A program made the position numbers and the translations under genes. Source: Mesostigma viride (lineage: Eukaryota > Streptophyta > Mesostigmatophyceae > Mesostigmatales > Mesostigmataceae). Taken from it: a stretch of DNA of 64,000 bases. Below the pieces are notes generated by a model, which did no database searches, was not told the DNA's origin, and saw only the letters and a program-made list of their open reading frames with translations. Position 1 is the first letter of the stretch, and each line of letters begins with the position of its first letter. Shown here piece by piece: positions 44,601 through 56,600 of the stretch. The stretch spans positions 2,363,308 through 2,427,307 of the forward strand of contig RPFO01000102.1 in assembly GCA_009746045.1 (NCBI GenBank), in the 5' to 3' direction.

Positions 44601-47600
44601 GAACACTGAAGGCTACCGATGTCCTTAGGCTTGCGGCAGCTACCCACCCGGTTCCTCAGAAGAGCCAGCAGCTCCTCCTTGATATCCAGCTCCCTCTCCT
44701 TCGCCTTGACCTTGAGCGTGAGCAGCTCTAAAGGCGTCACGTTCCAGCTGATGCTGATCGCCAGCTCGCCCGCCACTTTGTCGCGTGCGTTGCGGCGGCC
44801 CAGCGTGTACCAGCGCTCCTCTTTCTCCATGGAGTCGTACTCGCCCAGCGGGATGTGCACCTGGGGTTTATTATCGATATAAGAAACAGATATACAGGCA
44901 GATGTTAGATACATAGTAAGAGCTGGTCTTTCGGAGTCGTACTCGCCCAGCGGGATGTGCACCTGGGGTTGTTTAGACCGCAGAAGAAGAAGAAGAAGAA
45001 GAAGAAGAAGAAGAAGAAGAAGAAGAAGAAGAAGAAGAAGAAGAAGAAGAAGAAGAAGAAGAAGAAGAAGAAGAAGAAGAAGAAGAAGAAGAAGAAGAAG
45101 AAGAAGAAGAAGAAGAAGAAGAAGAAGAAGAAGAAGAAGAAGAAGAAGAAGAAGAAGAAGAAGAAGAAGAAGAAGAAGAAGAAGAAGAAGAAGAAGGAGA
45201 AGGAATCAAAGGGAGGCACAGCAGAAGGAGCTGGTCATGAGGAGCAGTACACACCCAGTGGGATGTGCACGTGGGGTCACTATGAAGTCATTATATAGGT
45301 ATCATCAAGTGACTATCAAGCTAATATCAAACAATTGTAACAAGTTTGTAAGGGGACGCACATGGAAGTCATCAGAAGCAGTCGCAATGATGAACCATGA
45401 TTCGCAGTCATGGGGTGGCGGGCAGGTGGGGAGTGCTGGCTGTGGCCAACTGATGGCATGAGGGTATGTGCGCATGATTCAACATTATCTCATGCATTCA
45501 GCGTGCACTCAGCAGTGAGGCATGCATGCAACGACACAGTCTACATGCTAATTAATGCAAACATATAGCAAGCACTTGTGAGCACCAGCTAGAATTCAAT
45601 CTATATGCATGCCTTACTGCCAAGTATTAGGGGACGACCTAATACATTGGTCACCAACCATAAATTATTTATTGCATGGATATTGTGCACAATTTATCAA
45701 ATGATGACTTCTTTACTTCAACTAATATGAACTACACATGCAACTAAAGGGCGGCTGCAAGGTGCCTCACACGTTGTGTCCAGAGTGAACAAGAAAAAAT
45801 GCATCGTGATTAAGTTTGCTAACTAGACAAGCACCCAGTGGCGCATATGTACCAGTTGCCATGCCACCACAAACTGATGTGCGGAGGAGAGCGAGGCAGG
45901 CGGGAGGGGATGTTAGGGGTACCTGGCCCAGGAAAGTTATTCGCGCCGCCAGGGTCGTATGACCCAGTGATAATAAACAAAGGGGAACGAAGCGAGTAGG
46001 CTGGTACCTGGCCCAGGAAGGTGTCGGCGCCGATGAGGTCGTGGCTGAACAGCGCGCAGTGCAGGTCGGACGTGCCGTGGACGGATTTGAAGAGAACCTC
46101 CTCATTCCAGACCGGGTTGAGCGTCTTGCGACACGCGCTCGTGCGCTTGCGCTGTTGCTCGCACTGTCGGAGTCCCAGGGGAGTGGGTCACGGTCCCAGC
46201 GGGGTGGGTCACGAGAGAAGAGCAGCGACGCGGATAGAAAAAAGATTATAATCAAGATTATTTAGACAGACCTAGCTTAGTGAGAAGAGGAAAGGAGGAG
46301 GAGGAGGAGGAGGAGGAGGAGGAGGAGGAGGAGGAGGAGGAGGAGGAGGAGGAGGAGGAGGAGGAGGAGGAGGAGGAGGAGGAGGAGGAGGAGGAGGAGG
46401 AGGAGGAGGAGGAGGAGGAGGAGGAGGAGGAGGAGGAGGAGGAGGAGGAGGAGGAGGAGGAACCATTGCCGCCAGTAAACTTTCCTCGATGACACAAGCA
46501 GGATAGAAATCTGACAGGAAAAGATTTGCATGGAGTAACAATGATGGCAGACGATGCTAATGGCATCCACCAAGGCAGCTTTCGAGTATCTGACCCAGTG
46601 CAAGCATTCCACACGCGTCGACATGCCTTCTTGCGTATCATAAACATGAAAGGAAGGGTGCTCCAGACTATACCAAGGCTACGCTGAACTACACTGAGTT
46701 TTCACGTATTTGGCGTGCCAGCACTAGGCAGAATTTGGTTTACTACTTGCTGCCTGCCTCGACGATATACTCTTCATCAAAGTATTTTATCATTATTTTT
46801 GCGTTCAAACGTATACTATTAGTACACTAGGCAGCATTTGGCTCTCTATTTGCTGACTGCCTCCACGATATCAATGAGACAACCAGCGCGATAGACCAAG
46901 ACTAACACATACAGCCCCTTGCCATGCGGCGGTCACCTGCGTGAAGCCTAGTGTTACGCATCTCAAGCTTTGTTCTAGCACAAGCTTGGGTCTGTAAATA
47001 CCTCCAGCTTGGGTCTGCAAATACCTCAAGCTTGGGTCTGTAAATACCTCGAGCTTGGGTCTGTAAATACCTCGAGCTTGGGTCTGCAAATACCTCGAGC
47101 TTGGGTCTGTAAATACCTCAAGCTTGGGTCTGTAAATACCTCGAGCTTGGGTCTGTAAATACCTCAAGCTTGGGTCTGTAAATACCTCAAGCTTGGGTCT
47201 GTAAATACCTCGAGCTTGGGTCTGTAGATACATCGAGCATGGGTCTGTAAATACCTCGAGCTTGGGTCTGTAGATACATCGAGCATGGGTCTGTAAATAC
47301 CTCGAGCTTGGGTCTGTAAATACCTCGAGCTTGGGTCTGTAAATACCTCGAGCTTGGGTCTGCAAATACCTCAAGCTTGGGTCTGTAAATACCTCGAGCT
47401 TGGGTCTGTAAATACCTTGGGCTTGGGTCTGTAAATACCTCGAGCACGGGTCTGTAAATACCTCGAGCTTGGGTATGTAAATACCTCGAGCTTGGGTCTG
47501 CAAATACCTCGAGCTTGGGTCTGTAAATACCTCCAGCTTGGGTCTGTAAATACCTCGAGCTTGGGTCTGTAAATACCTATGGATCGCACACAACACCCCC

Positions 47601-50600
47601 TTTCCTTCTCATTGGCATGAAGATATCAAAGGTGGGTGCCACATCTAATTTATTGCCATATCTAATCTATTGCCTAGGTTGCCCGAGGCTATAAGTACCT
47701 CGAGCAGCACGTAAGGATCGCACGCGTCCGGACGCCCCGCCAGGCCCGTTGCCCGCAACACCTTCACCGTTAGCTCGCCGCCCTCCACCTGGCGACCAGC
47801 ACGTCCGGCCCCCGCACCAGCCTGCGTGATGCTCGGGCCGACCTTCCGAAACGACGACACGGGCGAGAGCGACGGCAAGCGGGCACCGCGGGGGCTGACG
47901 CCTTCCATAGCCCCGCCCCCGCCCCCGCCATCCCTGGACCCTGCCACGGGGCTATTTATGGAACGGGACCGCCGGCTACGAGAGGGGGTGAGCGGAGGGC
48001 CCGAGGGAGGGTTCCTAGGGGACCGGCGGTTTGCCCCTGGCCCCGACAACCCCTCGTCGGCCGGGTGCCAGGTCAGCACGACGCCGCTGCCACGGCCGCC
48101 AGAATTAAGGCGGCGAAGGTGGCCCCCCGTGGGCCCCTGGCCGGCGCCCCCATCGGCGTTGATAAACGTCGGCTCGGTCATCAGGGAGACGCTCCGCCGC
48201 CGGTACACGCTCTGTGCGCTTGCCAGCGCGCTCCGTCGCGGCGCTAGCATCTGCGCGCCCTCACCACCGCCCGCCCCTGCTAGTACGGCTCCCGTCGCGG
48301 CCACTGATGCTGGATTCGGAGCTGGCCCGGAAGATGCCACGGACCCGGGCTTGAGCGTTGACGACGACGATGACGACGAGGGGTCGGCGTGGCGGCGGTC
48401 GGAATCGTGGCCACCCCCTCGTAGCCGCCGCAGGAAGGTGCTGGGAGAGCTGCGTGTCTGCCGGAGCGACCCTGGCGAGGGTGGCTGCGCATTCTTGCCC
48501 TGGCTCTCCTCATTTGACGAGCTCTGCCCCCCCGCGTCCGCTGCTGGGCCTGGACCACTCCCTTTCCCCGTCTCGCTGCCTCCTGTCTCGCCTCGCGGCC
48601 TGAGACCGGCCTCCACCGGCTGTGACTGGCTGCTGCTGCGGTCACCACAGGCAATAATATCTCTGCGACTCCCACCATGCCCGCTCGACGCTTCGACCCT
48701 ATCACCACTACTCACCGCATCATGGCTACGGGCAGCATGACCGCTACGGCGCTCACGGCTACTGCCGGCGACAGCCACGGGGGTCAAACTGCTGGCGTCC
48801 GCGTCATCCTCCTCAACTCCCGTTGCCCCCGTGGCCTCCACCTGCCTTTCTTCGTCTGTCACCGACGCGGCGGCCACCGACCCAAAGTCACCGTCGTAGA
48901 GAGGAAAGAGATGCACCCCATCGTGGGCAGTTGGAGATGTCGCCGTGGCCCCTTCTTTGCCAGCAAACGATGACCTCGCCATCGCCAACGCGGCGGCCCC
49001 AGCAGCGCCGCCGCTGCCCCGCGGCCTGCAAGATCCCTCCCCAGTGACCGCGGATGACCCCTCCCCCGTCGTGGCGGATGCTGGTATCAAAGTCCCTTGT
49101 CCGGTCGCGTCCACAGCAGCCGATGAGCCAGGCAGTCCAACGGCGGTCAAGCCCTCGTTGAGACCGCGTCGCTCCGCCAGGGTCCCTGGGACCGGCCTGC
49201 CGATGTCCTCCGACCATGTCCCGAGACTGGTGCCAGTCCCAGCCTCTGCGTCGCCTGCCACGCCGCCGTTACTCTCGCGCGGCAACGGCAGCCCGTGGAA
49301 CGACCGGCTGCCGATTCCACCCGGCACGTACCGCGCCCCCAGGGGCAAATCCGCGTACCGATCCTCCTCATCTTCCGCCTCCTCGGGGCTGCGTCGAGAA
49401 CTTCCGAACGCGTTCGAGGGAGGGCTGCGGCCCAGCGGGGACGCCGGGCGCGTCGTGCGGCTGTTGGCCGACGCCGAGCGCGCGAACGCCAGGGGGCCCT
49501 GGCCAGGGACCGTGAGGCGCAGGCGGGGGAGGACAGGGGAGACGACGGTCTCTTGGCGTGCAGCAGGGCCGCGGGGGGATGTCGCGCCGGCGTCCCCCAG
49601 GGGGGACTTGCGCCGGGACTCCCCCTTGGTGGGTGAGTGCGTGGGTGAGACCGTTTCCTTGGCTCCTCCAGCCCCTGGGGTGCCCTCGGCAGCTTTAGAA
49701 CCCTCTGCCCCTGTCGAACTGTCTGCCCCTTTGGCGCCTTGAAAAGCCTCTGCCCCTTTGGCCCCTCGAAAAGCCGCTGGACCTGTCGAGGCCTCTGCCC
49801 CTGAGCTGCTTCGGCGTGCTGCCACGTTCTCGGACGCGCTGCTGCCTTCCGCCACCGGAGCCGTGGTTTTCACGTCGGGGGATCGGGAATGGGGGGACGC
49901 GGTGGTGTCGTCCGCCCCTGTTATGGTGGGGGGGCCACAAGGCAGTACGCGACGAGGCAAGGTGAGCGTGGGAACCTTGGGCGCTGCCATTTCGATGAAA
50001 TCAAAGTGAACTCTCATGAAGCAGTCACGGGGGGCCGAATTCAGGAACATGGACCCCTGATACCTGCCCAAGGAGGAGGCACTGCAGGCGCCATGGATGG
50101 CCGGATGGCACTGGGTGCCATGGATGGCACTGCAGGCGGCCGTTTGCGATCTCATCAATCGTCATCCTGATGCCCATCTTGGACGGTACTAGGGTTCACG
50201 CCTTGGCTATTAATAGTGGTACCATTATTACAATTACTAGCATCATTCCTGTGCAGTGCGTTAGAGTCCCGACAATCCTTCCCCGCTGCTATCATACAGG
50301 AATGGAACCAAAAAACAAACAAACATGAAACTGGGAAGGGAACCAGAGTGGTAGTGCCTGTGGCGCGGGATGGGCCAGACTCACGTGGGATGGGCCAGAC
50401 TCATCACCTTATAGTCATAGTCATTATATATTAGTAGCCACGGGCTCCCTCACCTCGCCCCTTGTCCCCCATGACACCTGCACGGTCTCGATACTGCCAC
50501 GCCTACTGCCCCATCTTCTCCTCTCCCCGTCCCTCCCTCGTCCCGCCAGCAGCGTCCTCCATGAATGACAAGCTAGGGCCCGATCCAAACGCAGTGATGC

Positions 50601-53600
50601 TGATCATGCTGGCGGGAGACATAAACATACCTGGGCTGCCAGCGCTGGCGCCGCCGCCGCTGCCCCCAGCATTGCGAGGTGGCGCCTTGCCCGACTCGGC
50701 AGCGATGATGCTGGCATCTGGGACCAAAAAGTTTCTGACAATTGGGGCCAAAAGCCTTCTGGCATCCGGGGACGGAAAGCGCCCACCGTCTGGAGCTAAC
50801 AGACTGGCGTCCCGGGAAAAAAAAACGGCATCCACTGAACGCGTCCTCACCGGGCTAGGGCTGGGGCTGGTGCCTGGGGACACCCTGGTGCCTGGGGGCA
50901 GGAGGGCGACTGCGTACGAGGGAGAGAGCATGAGCTCCTCGAATCCACATCGTGAATTCTTGCTCCCGTGCACCACTGTCGTGCTGTTCGAGGGCGGGGT
51001 GGTCCCCTCGGGGGTGTCCGTGTCCCCCCCTTTGCGGGCCCTCGTGGGGTCTGAGCTGCTCCCCCCCCCCTGGTCGCCCTCATTTTCAACCCCACCCACC
51101 GACGACAGGAAACTGGTGGCACCCTCGCCGGACCCCCCGAGAAATGGGATGCTGGTCTCTGCCCCACCGGGTCCATCAGTGACCTCGATAGATAGGCCAC
51201 CGGGGCCATCATCGATCCCACCCGACTCGGCGCCCACCCCCTCGACCCCCCCCAATCCCTCCCCCTCGCCGTACCCGTCCACCGAGAGCTCCCCCTCAAC
51301 GTTACTGACCGATTTATCCCACAAGGGGTCGGCCTTGTCCGACGTGTCGCTCGACTTGCTGCGCACCTTCTTCAGGAACGCCCCGATCCGGCTGTGATGC
51401 CCGTGATGGCGATGATGGTGGCCGTGGTCCCCGCTGCCGTGATGGCCCCGGTTCATCCGCGGATGGATAATCCTGACCTCCGAACCAGGCCCATGGTGCC
51501 CTGTCGCCTCGCTCGAGCCGCTAATGCCCAGGCTGACACCGTCCCCGATCGCATCAAACGATCCCCCACCCCCGGAGCTCGCCCTCCCCCGGACCAAACT
51601 CCTCCGCCGGTGCCACGCCCTCTTCGAGGTCGCCAAGGGCGGGCTGACCACATTGTCATCCCCCAAGCCATGGCTCCCCACGTCCCAGGGGAACCCCAAC
51701 CCGTCCCCTGCCAGGGGGCTCCCGAACCCTATCGAGCTCCCCATGGACCCCGACGACCTCCGCCGGTAATGGTGGCCACTTCCGGCTGCCCCCGAGAAGT
51801 TGCCGGAGCCGCCCCCTCCCCCAAGCTCCTTCAGGGACCCCCTGTGGCGCAGCAGCTTGCTGCCCTCGCTCTCCACCTGGGCCGCGAGCTCGACCACGTC
51901 CTTCACGTGGAGCTCGGTTTCGGACCCGACCGACGCCATCGCGGCCGCGGCGGCGGCCTCGGTGCGCAGCTGCTGGAGACTGCTGGCGCCGACGCTGGAG
52001 GCCGCGTGGTTGGGCCGCTCCTGGGGGGGTTGGGGGGTTGGGGGGTTGGAGGTTTGGGGGGGGGGGGCGGTGGGGTTGGAGGTTTGGGGGGGCGGTGGGG
52101 TTGGAGGTTTGGGGGGCCGGTGGGGTTGGAGGTTTGGGGGGGCGGTGGGGTCGGAGGTTTGGGGGGGCGGTGGGGTTGGAGGTTTGGACAGATTAGGGAT
52201 GCGACACATTGATGGTGGGGTTTGGGGGAAAGGGGTGGCATTGGGGTGGGGGAGGAAGGATGGCGGAAAGATGGGATGTAGCAGTAGGGTTGAGGGGGAT
52301 AGAAAACATGCGGTAGGGTTGAGGGGAAACGCAGTGGGTGAAGGCACAGTGGCGGCACGGGTTCTGAGAAAGTACTGCAGCGGTGATAATTGTTGACGTA
52401 CGTGGGAAATGAAAGGAATGGGGGGCAGTGGAAAGGGTAGCGATGCATGGCTATGCAAGCAATCCAGGTGCCAGGTGCCAGGTGCCAGGTTTACGATGAT
52501 ATCCTACAGCTTTGCAAGGCAACCCCCGGCTGCTCGCCACTCATGCCCCTGCCATCTTGGCGGCGCTCTGATGCTGGTCCACCGTTGCGAGGTCAGCCTC
52601 CTATGCACACACGGCACAGACACGACACCAGTGAAATGTTTGATACCATGCTGGACTCGAGTCCAGTATGGTCCATCTTGCACGATTTCCCGACTACAGG
52701 GGTCTCCTGACCCTAAGGCATCCCAAACTATAGCCCAACCCATAGCGTGCTGCTACTATAGGTTTCCGTGGCTTGGAACCATACCATTTCCGCGGCGCTC
52801 AGCTGCTGGTCCACCATCGCCAGGTCCGCCTCCACCCGACACAGCTTGCGCATGAGCGCGGCCGCCTCCTCCTCCTCGGTCTCACGGCTGAACTCGTTCT
52901 TGGTGTCGCTAAAGCAGAGCACACGCGTGGGGCCGTCCGCGTGCACGTTCACGTACACCTTTCGGCTGGTCTCCGCGTCCAGGAGCCGCGCGACCTTGCT
53001 GCGGATGTTCGCCGCAACTTTGATGCCCGCGCCCGCGTTGCCCCCGCCACCACCCCCCGCGTTGCCCCCACCGGCCGCATTCCCTCCCCCGGCTCCCCCG
53101 CCAGAGGCAGTCGTGCCCCCTACCCCGGCCCCCGGTCCCGTTGTTGGGATCAGGATGGTCGGCCGTGGCTTGATATCGTCGAGGGAGTACTCACGGACCA
53201 CGTTCGTTCCCACGAGCATGACTTTGAGCTTGCGAGGGAGCGATGGCTCGTCCCACGTGTAGGGGAGGTAGCTCTTAGGGGCCAGGGTGTCCCAGTGGTC
53301 GGGCGTCGCGGCCGCCGCGGCAGCGATGGATGACGATGCGCCATACGGCGCCGAGGAGGCATTGACGACGGACGTCTGGGGGGAGGAGACTCGGCTCGGC
53401 TCGAGCGAGAGAAGGTCAGTGAGGCCAAAGGGGGCGATGCCGCCCCCCCGGCCACCCCCGTCCTTGCGCCGTTCTTCGAGATCCCGTTGAATGATCTTGA
53501 GGACGGTGCCAGAGGTACGGTTCTCGATCCTGGGGGGGGGGGGGGGGGGGAATAAACAAAATACATAGACAACTAAGGAGTAAGCAATGCGTGGTTCTTG

Positions 53601-56600
53601 ATACTGTTTGAAGGGGGTTGAGGGTGCCAAATGTCTGGGGGTGAAGGGGGTTGAAAGTGCACATGTCTGGAAGAGAATAATGGAAAAGTCAGGTCAGAGG
53701 AAGGATTCAAATTTCTATTTTGGGTAGCCAAAGGATGCGGAAAAAAAGACATTTACTCAACACGAACCACCTCACTGCGGCTGTCGAGTCAGGATGCTGC
53801 CTGCCGGAGGGCTAACAGACAGCATGCAGCAGCAAGGCCCATGGCCCCCCAAGGGAAACTGCCTACTATATACTCCACACCTATTCCTTTACTAAACACC
53901 CATTCAACCCACTCCTATCGGATCTACCCACTCCACACCAGCCGACCCACTTCACACCCACCTACTCCCTACAGAAAAAAAAGGTGACCCCAGGGAGTTC
54001 GCCCTCACGTTGCATGGCCATTCCATGCAGGCATCGGTGCCTACCAGCGAGGATCGCAGTCCGAATGCACTCAAAAGTAGAGGCAGCTAGAAAGTAGACT
54101 TAATAAGGTAAATAAGGTTAAATAATAATAAGGTCAAAATTACATAAATACCTTTAAAGGCAGCTAGAGAAAGGTAGCGGCAGCGACAAAGCGCCCGATG
54201 GGGACCGTGGCATGGCCCTGCCCGCTCTAAACCCACTCGCCCACTCCACACAGAGTCACTGCTTTCAATTAATTACCCACTCCACGCCTGCCTTTCCACC
54301 ATACGGCCACCACTCCGCCCCTGCCTGCAGGGCCAGCGAGGCCCCCTTGGAATAGATGCCACTCCATGCCTAATGCCTACCCACTCCAAGCCCACTGCCT
54401 ACCCACTCCATGCCCACTGCCTACCCACTCCAAGCCCATTGCCTACCCACTCCATGCCCACTGCCTACCCACCCCAAGCCCACTGCCTACCCACTCCAAG
54501 CCCCTTGCCAACTCCTACGGCTTCGCAAGGCAACTCCACGCCTGCCATCCCACCGCACGTCCACAGCTACGGCTTCGCAAGGCAACTCCACGCCTGCCAT
54601 CCCACCACACGTCCACAGCTACGGCTTCGCAAGGCAACTCACGCCTGCCATCCCACCGCACGTCCACAGCTACGGCTTCGCAAGGCAACTCCACACCTGC
54701 CATCCCACCGCACGTCCACAGCTACGGCTTCGCAAGGCAACTCCACGCCTGCCATCCCACCGCACGTCCACAGCTACGGCTTCGCAAGGCAACTCCACGC
54801 CTGCCATCCCACCGCACGTCCACAGCTACGGCTTCGCAAGGCAACTCCACGCCTGCCATCCCACCGCACGTCCACAGCTACGGCTTCGCAAGGCAACTCC
54901 ACGCCTGCCATCCCACCGCACGTCCACAGCTACGGCTTCGCAAGGCAACTCCACGCCTGCCATCCCACCGCACGTCCACAGCTACGGCTTCGCAAGGCAA
55001 CTCCACGCCTGCCATCCCACCGCACGTCCACAGCTACGGCTTCGCAAGGCAACTCCACGCCTGCCATCCCACCGCACGTCCACAGCTACGGCTTCGCAAG
55101 GCAACTCCACGCCTGCCATCCCACCGCACGTCCACAGCTACGGCTTCGCAAGGCAACTCCACGCCTGCCATCCCACCGCACGTCCACAGCTACGGCTTCG
55201 CAAGGCAACTCCACGCCTGCCATCCCACCGCACGTCCACAGCTACGGCTTCGCAAGGCAACTCCACGCCTGCCATCCCACCGCACGTCCACAGCTACGGC
55301 TCGCAAGGCAACTCCACGCCTGCCATCCCACCGCACGTCCACAGCTACGGCTTCGCAAGGCAACTCCACGCCTGCCATCCCACCGCACGTCCACAGCTAC
55401 GGCTTCGCAAGGCAACTCCACGCCTGCCATCCCACTGCACGTCCACAGCTACCTATACGGCGCGGGCCCGTCCAGCGCGCCAAACGTGACCAGCACCGAC
55501 GCCGACTTGAGCGAGACGTCGACCGGAATTATCACGCTCTTCTTCGTTCGGCGGTTCTTGACCCGCAGGCCAAAGTCCCCCACCTCCACGACCTGGAACC
55601 CCCCCGACCAGGACCAGTCATCGGAGATCCCAGTTCCCCCCCCCTCCATGCCCCCCGAGAAATACCCCCCCCCCCGGTGGCTGCGTTCGCGACACTGCTG
55701 TTCCCCCCGCCTCGATTCAGGTCGCGGAAGCTTGCCAGCGGTGTGCCGCTCGAGGGCTGAAAGAAGGGGCTATTCAGCCCACCGGCCCCGTCCCATCCCG
55801 GTCCGGGAGTCGCTCGAAACGCGGCCGCTCCCGCGGTCCCTGAGCTGGCCAATCGGATGCACAGCTCGCTCTTGCGGGCATTGTCGTCCCAGTGGTACTG
55901 CACCCGGTCCCCCGGGGCGAGCGCCCTCGCGGCGGTGACGTGCGGCGGGAGCGGGCAGTCGCGCTGCTTGTACTCAATCGCAAACCCCGTGTGGTTGAGC
56001 AGCACGATGCGGGGCATGAGAGTGATCACCTTGGTCCGGTGGAAGTTGCGGGGGCCCATCGTGATCTGCATGCCCAGCTCAAGGCAACGCTGTACCCCGT
56101 CACCGAGGCCAAACTCGGGCGGCGCGGGGGCCGCGAGGGCGATCGCGCGGCGGATACCCACGGCGTCGATCGCGATGGACTTGGACCACGCGGAGCCCTC
56201 GACGGCGAGGTTCATGCTGCTTCCGAGGCCCGTCGTGTTGAACAGGTAGGGGTGCACGGATTGCCCGTCTATGGACAGGGGGGACGCGGTCACCTGGGTT
56301 TGGGGGGGGGGAAGGGGGGGGCAGTGGGGATGTGTTGAAGGTAGGGCGCAGAGGGAACGAAAAAACGAAAATAACGAGAGCGAAAACAGAAACATGAAAG
56401 CAAAGGCATAGACGTTATGCCAGGTGGTAAAGAGTGAGATCCGAACGGCTTTGGGGATGATAGCATTACGCTGATGGCGTTCCGTGCCATCTTGTGCAGT
56501 TTCATCCAACTTCCACCCAACGAGGCTTGATAGAATTCTGAGGGCGGGAGCGAACAAGGCTGAGCGAAAGCGGATGACAGCAAATAACGCTGGCAGTTTC

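Noticed and set aside
46871-47596. Regular 23-bp repeat resembling a CRISPR array
   Set aside because: Units are contiguous without unique spacers, the context is a eukaryotic intron, and the unit derives from an exon-intron junction.
54366-55938. Three large + strand repetitive proteins (359-521 aa)
   Set aside because: They arise from the 52-bp satellite, whose length makes every frame open, and they overlap a real VPS13 exon on the other strand.
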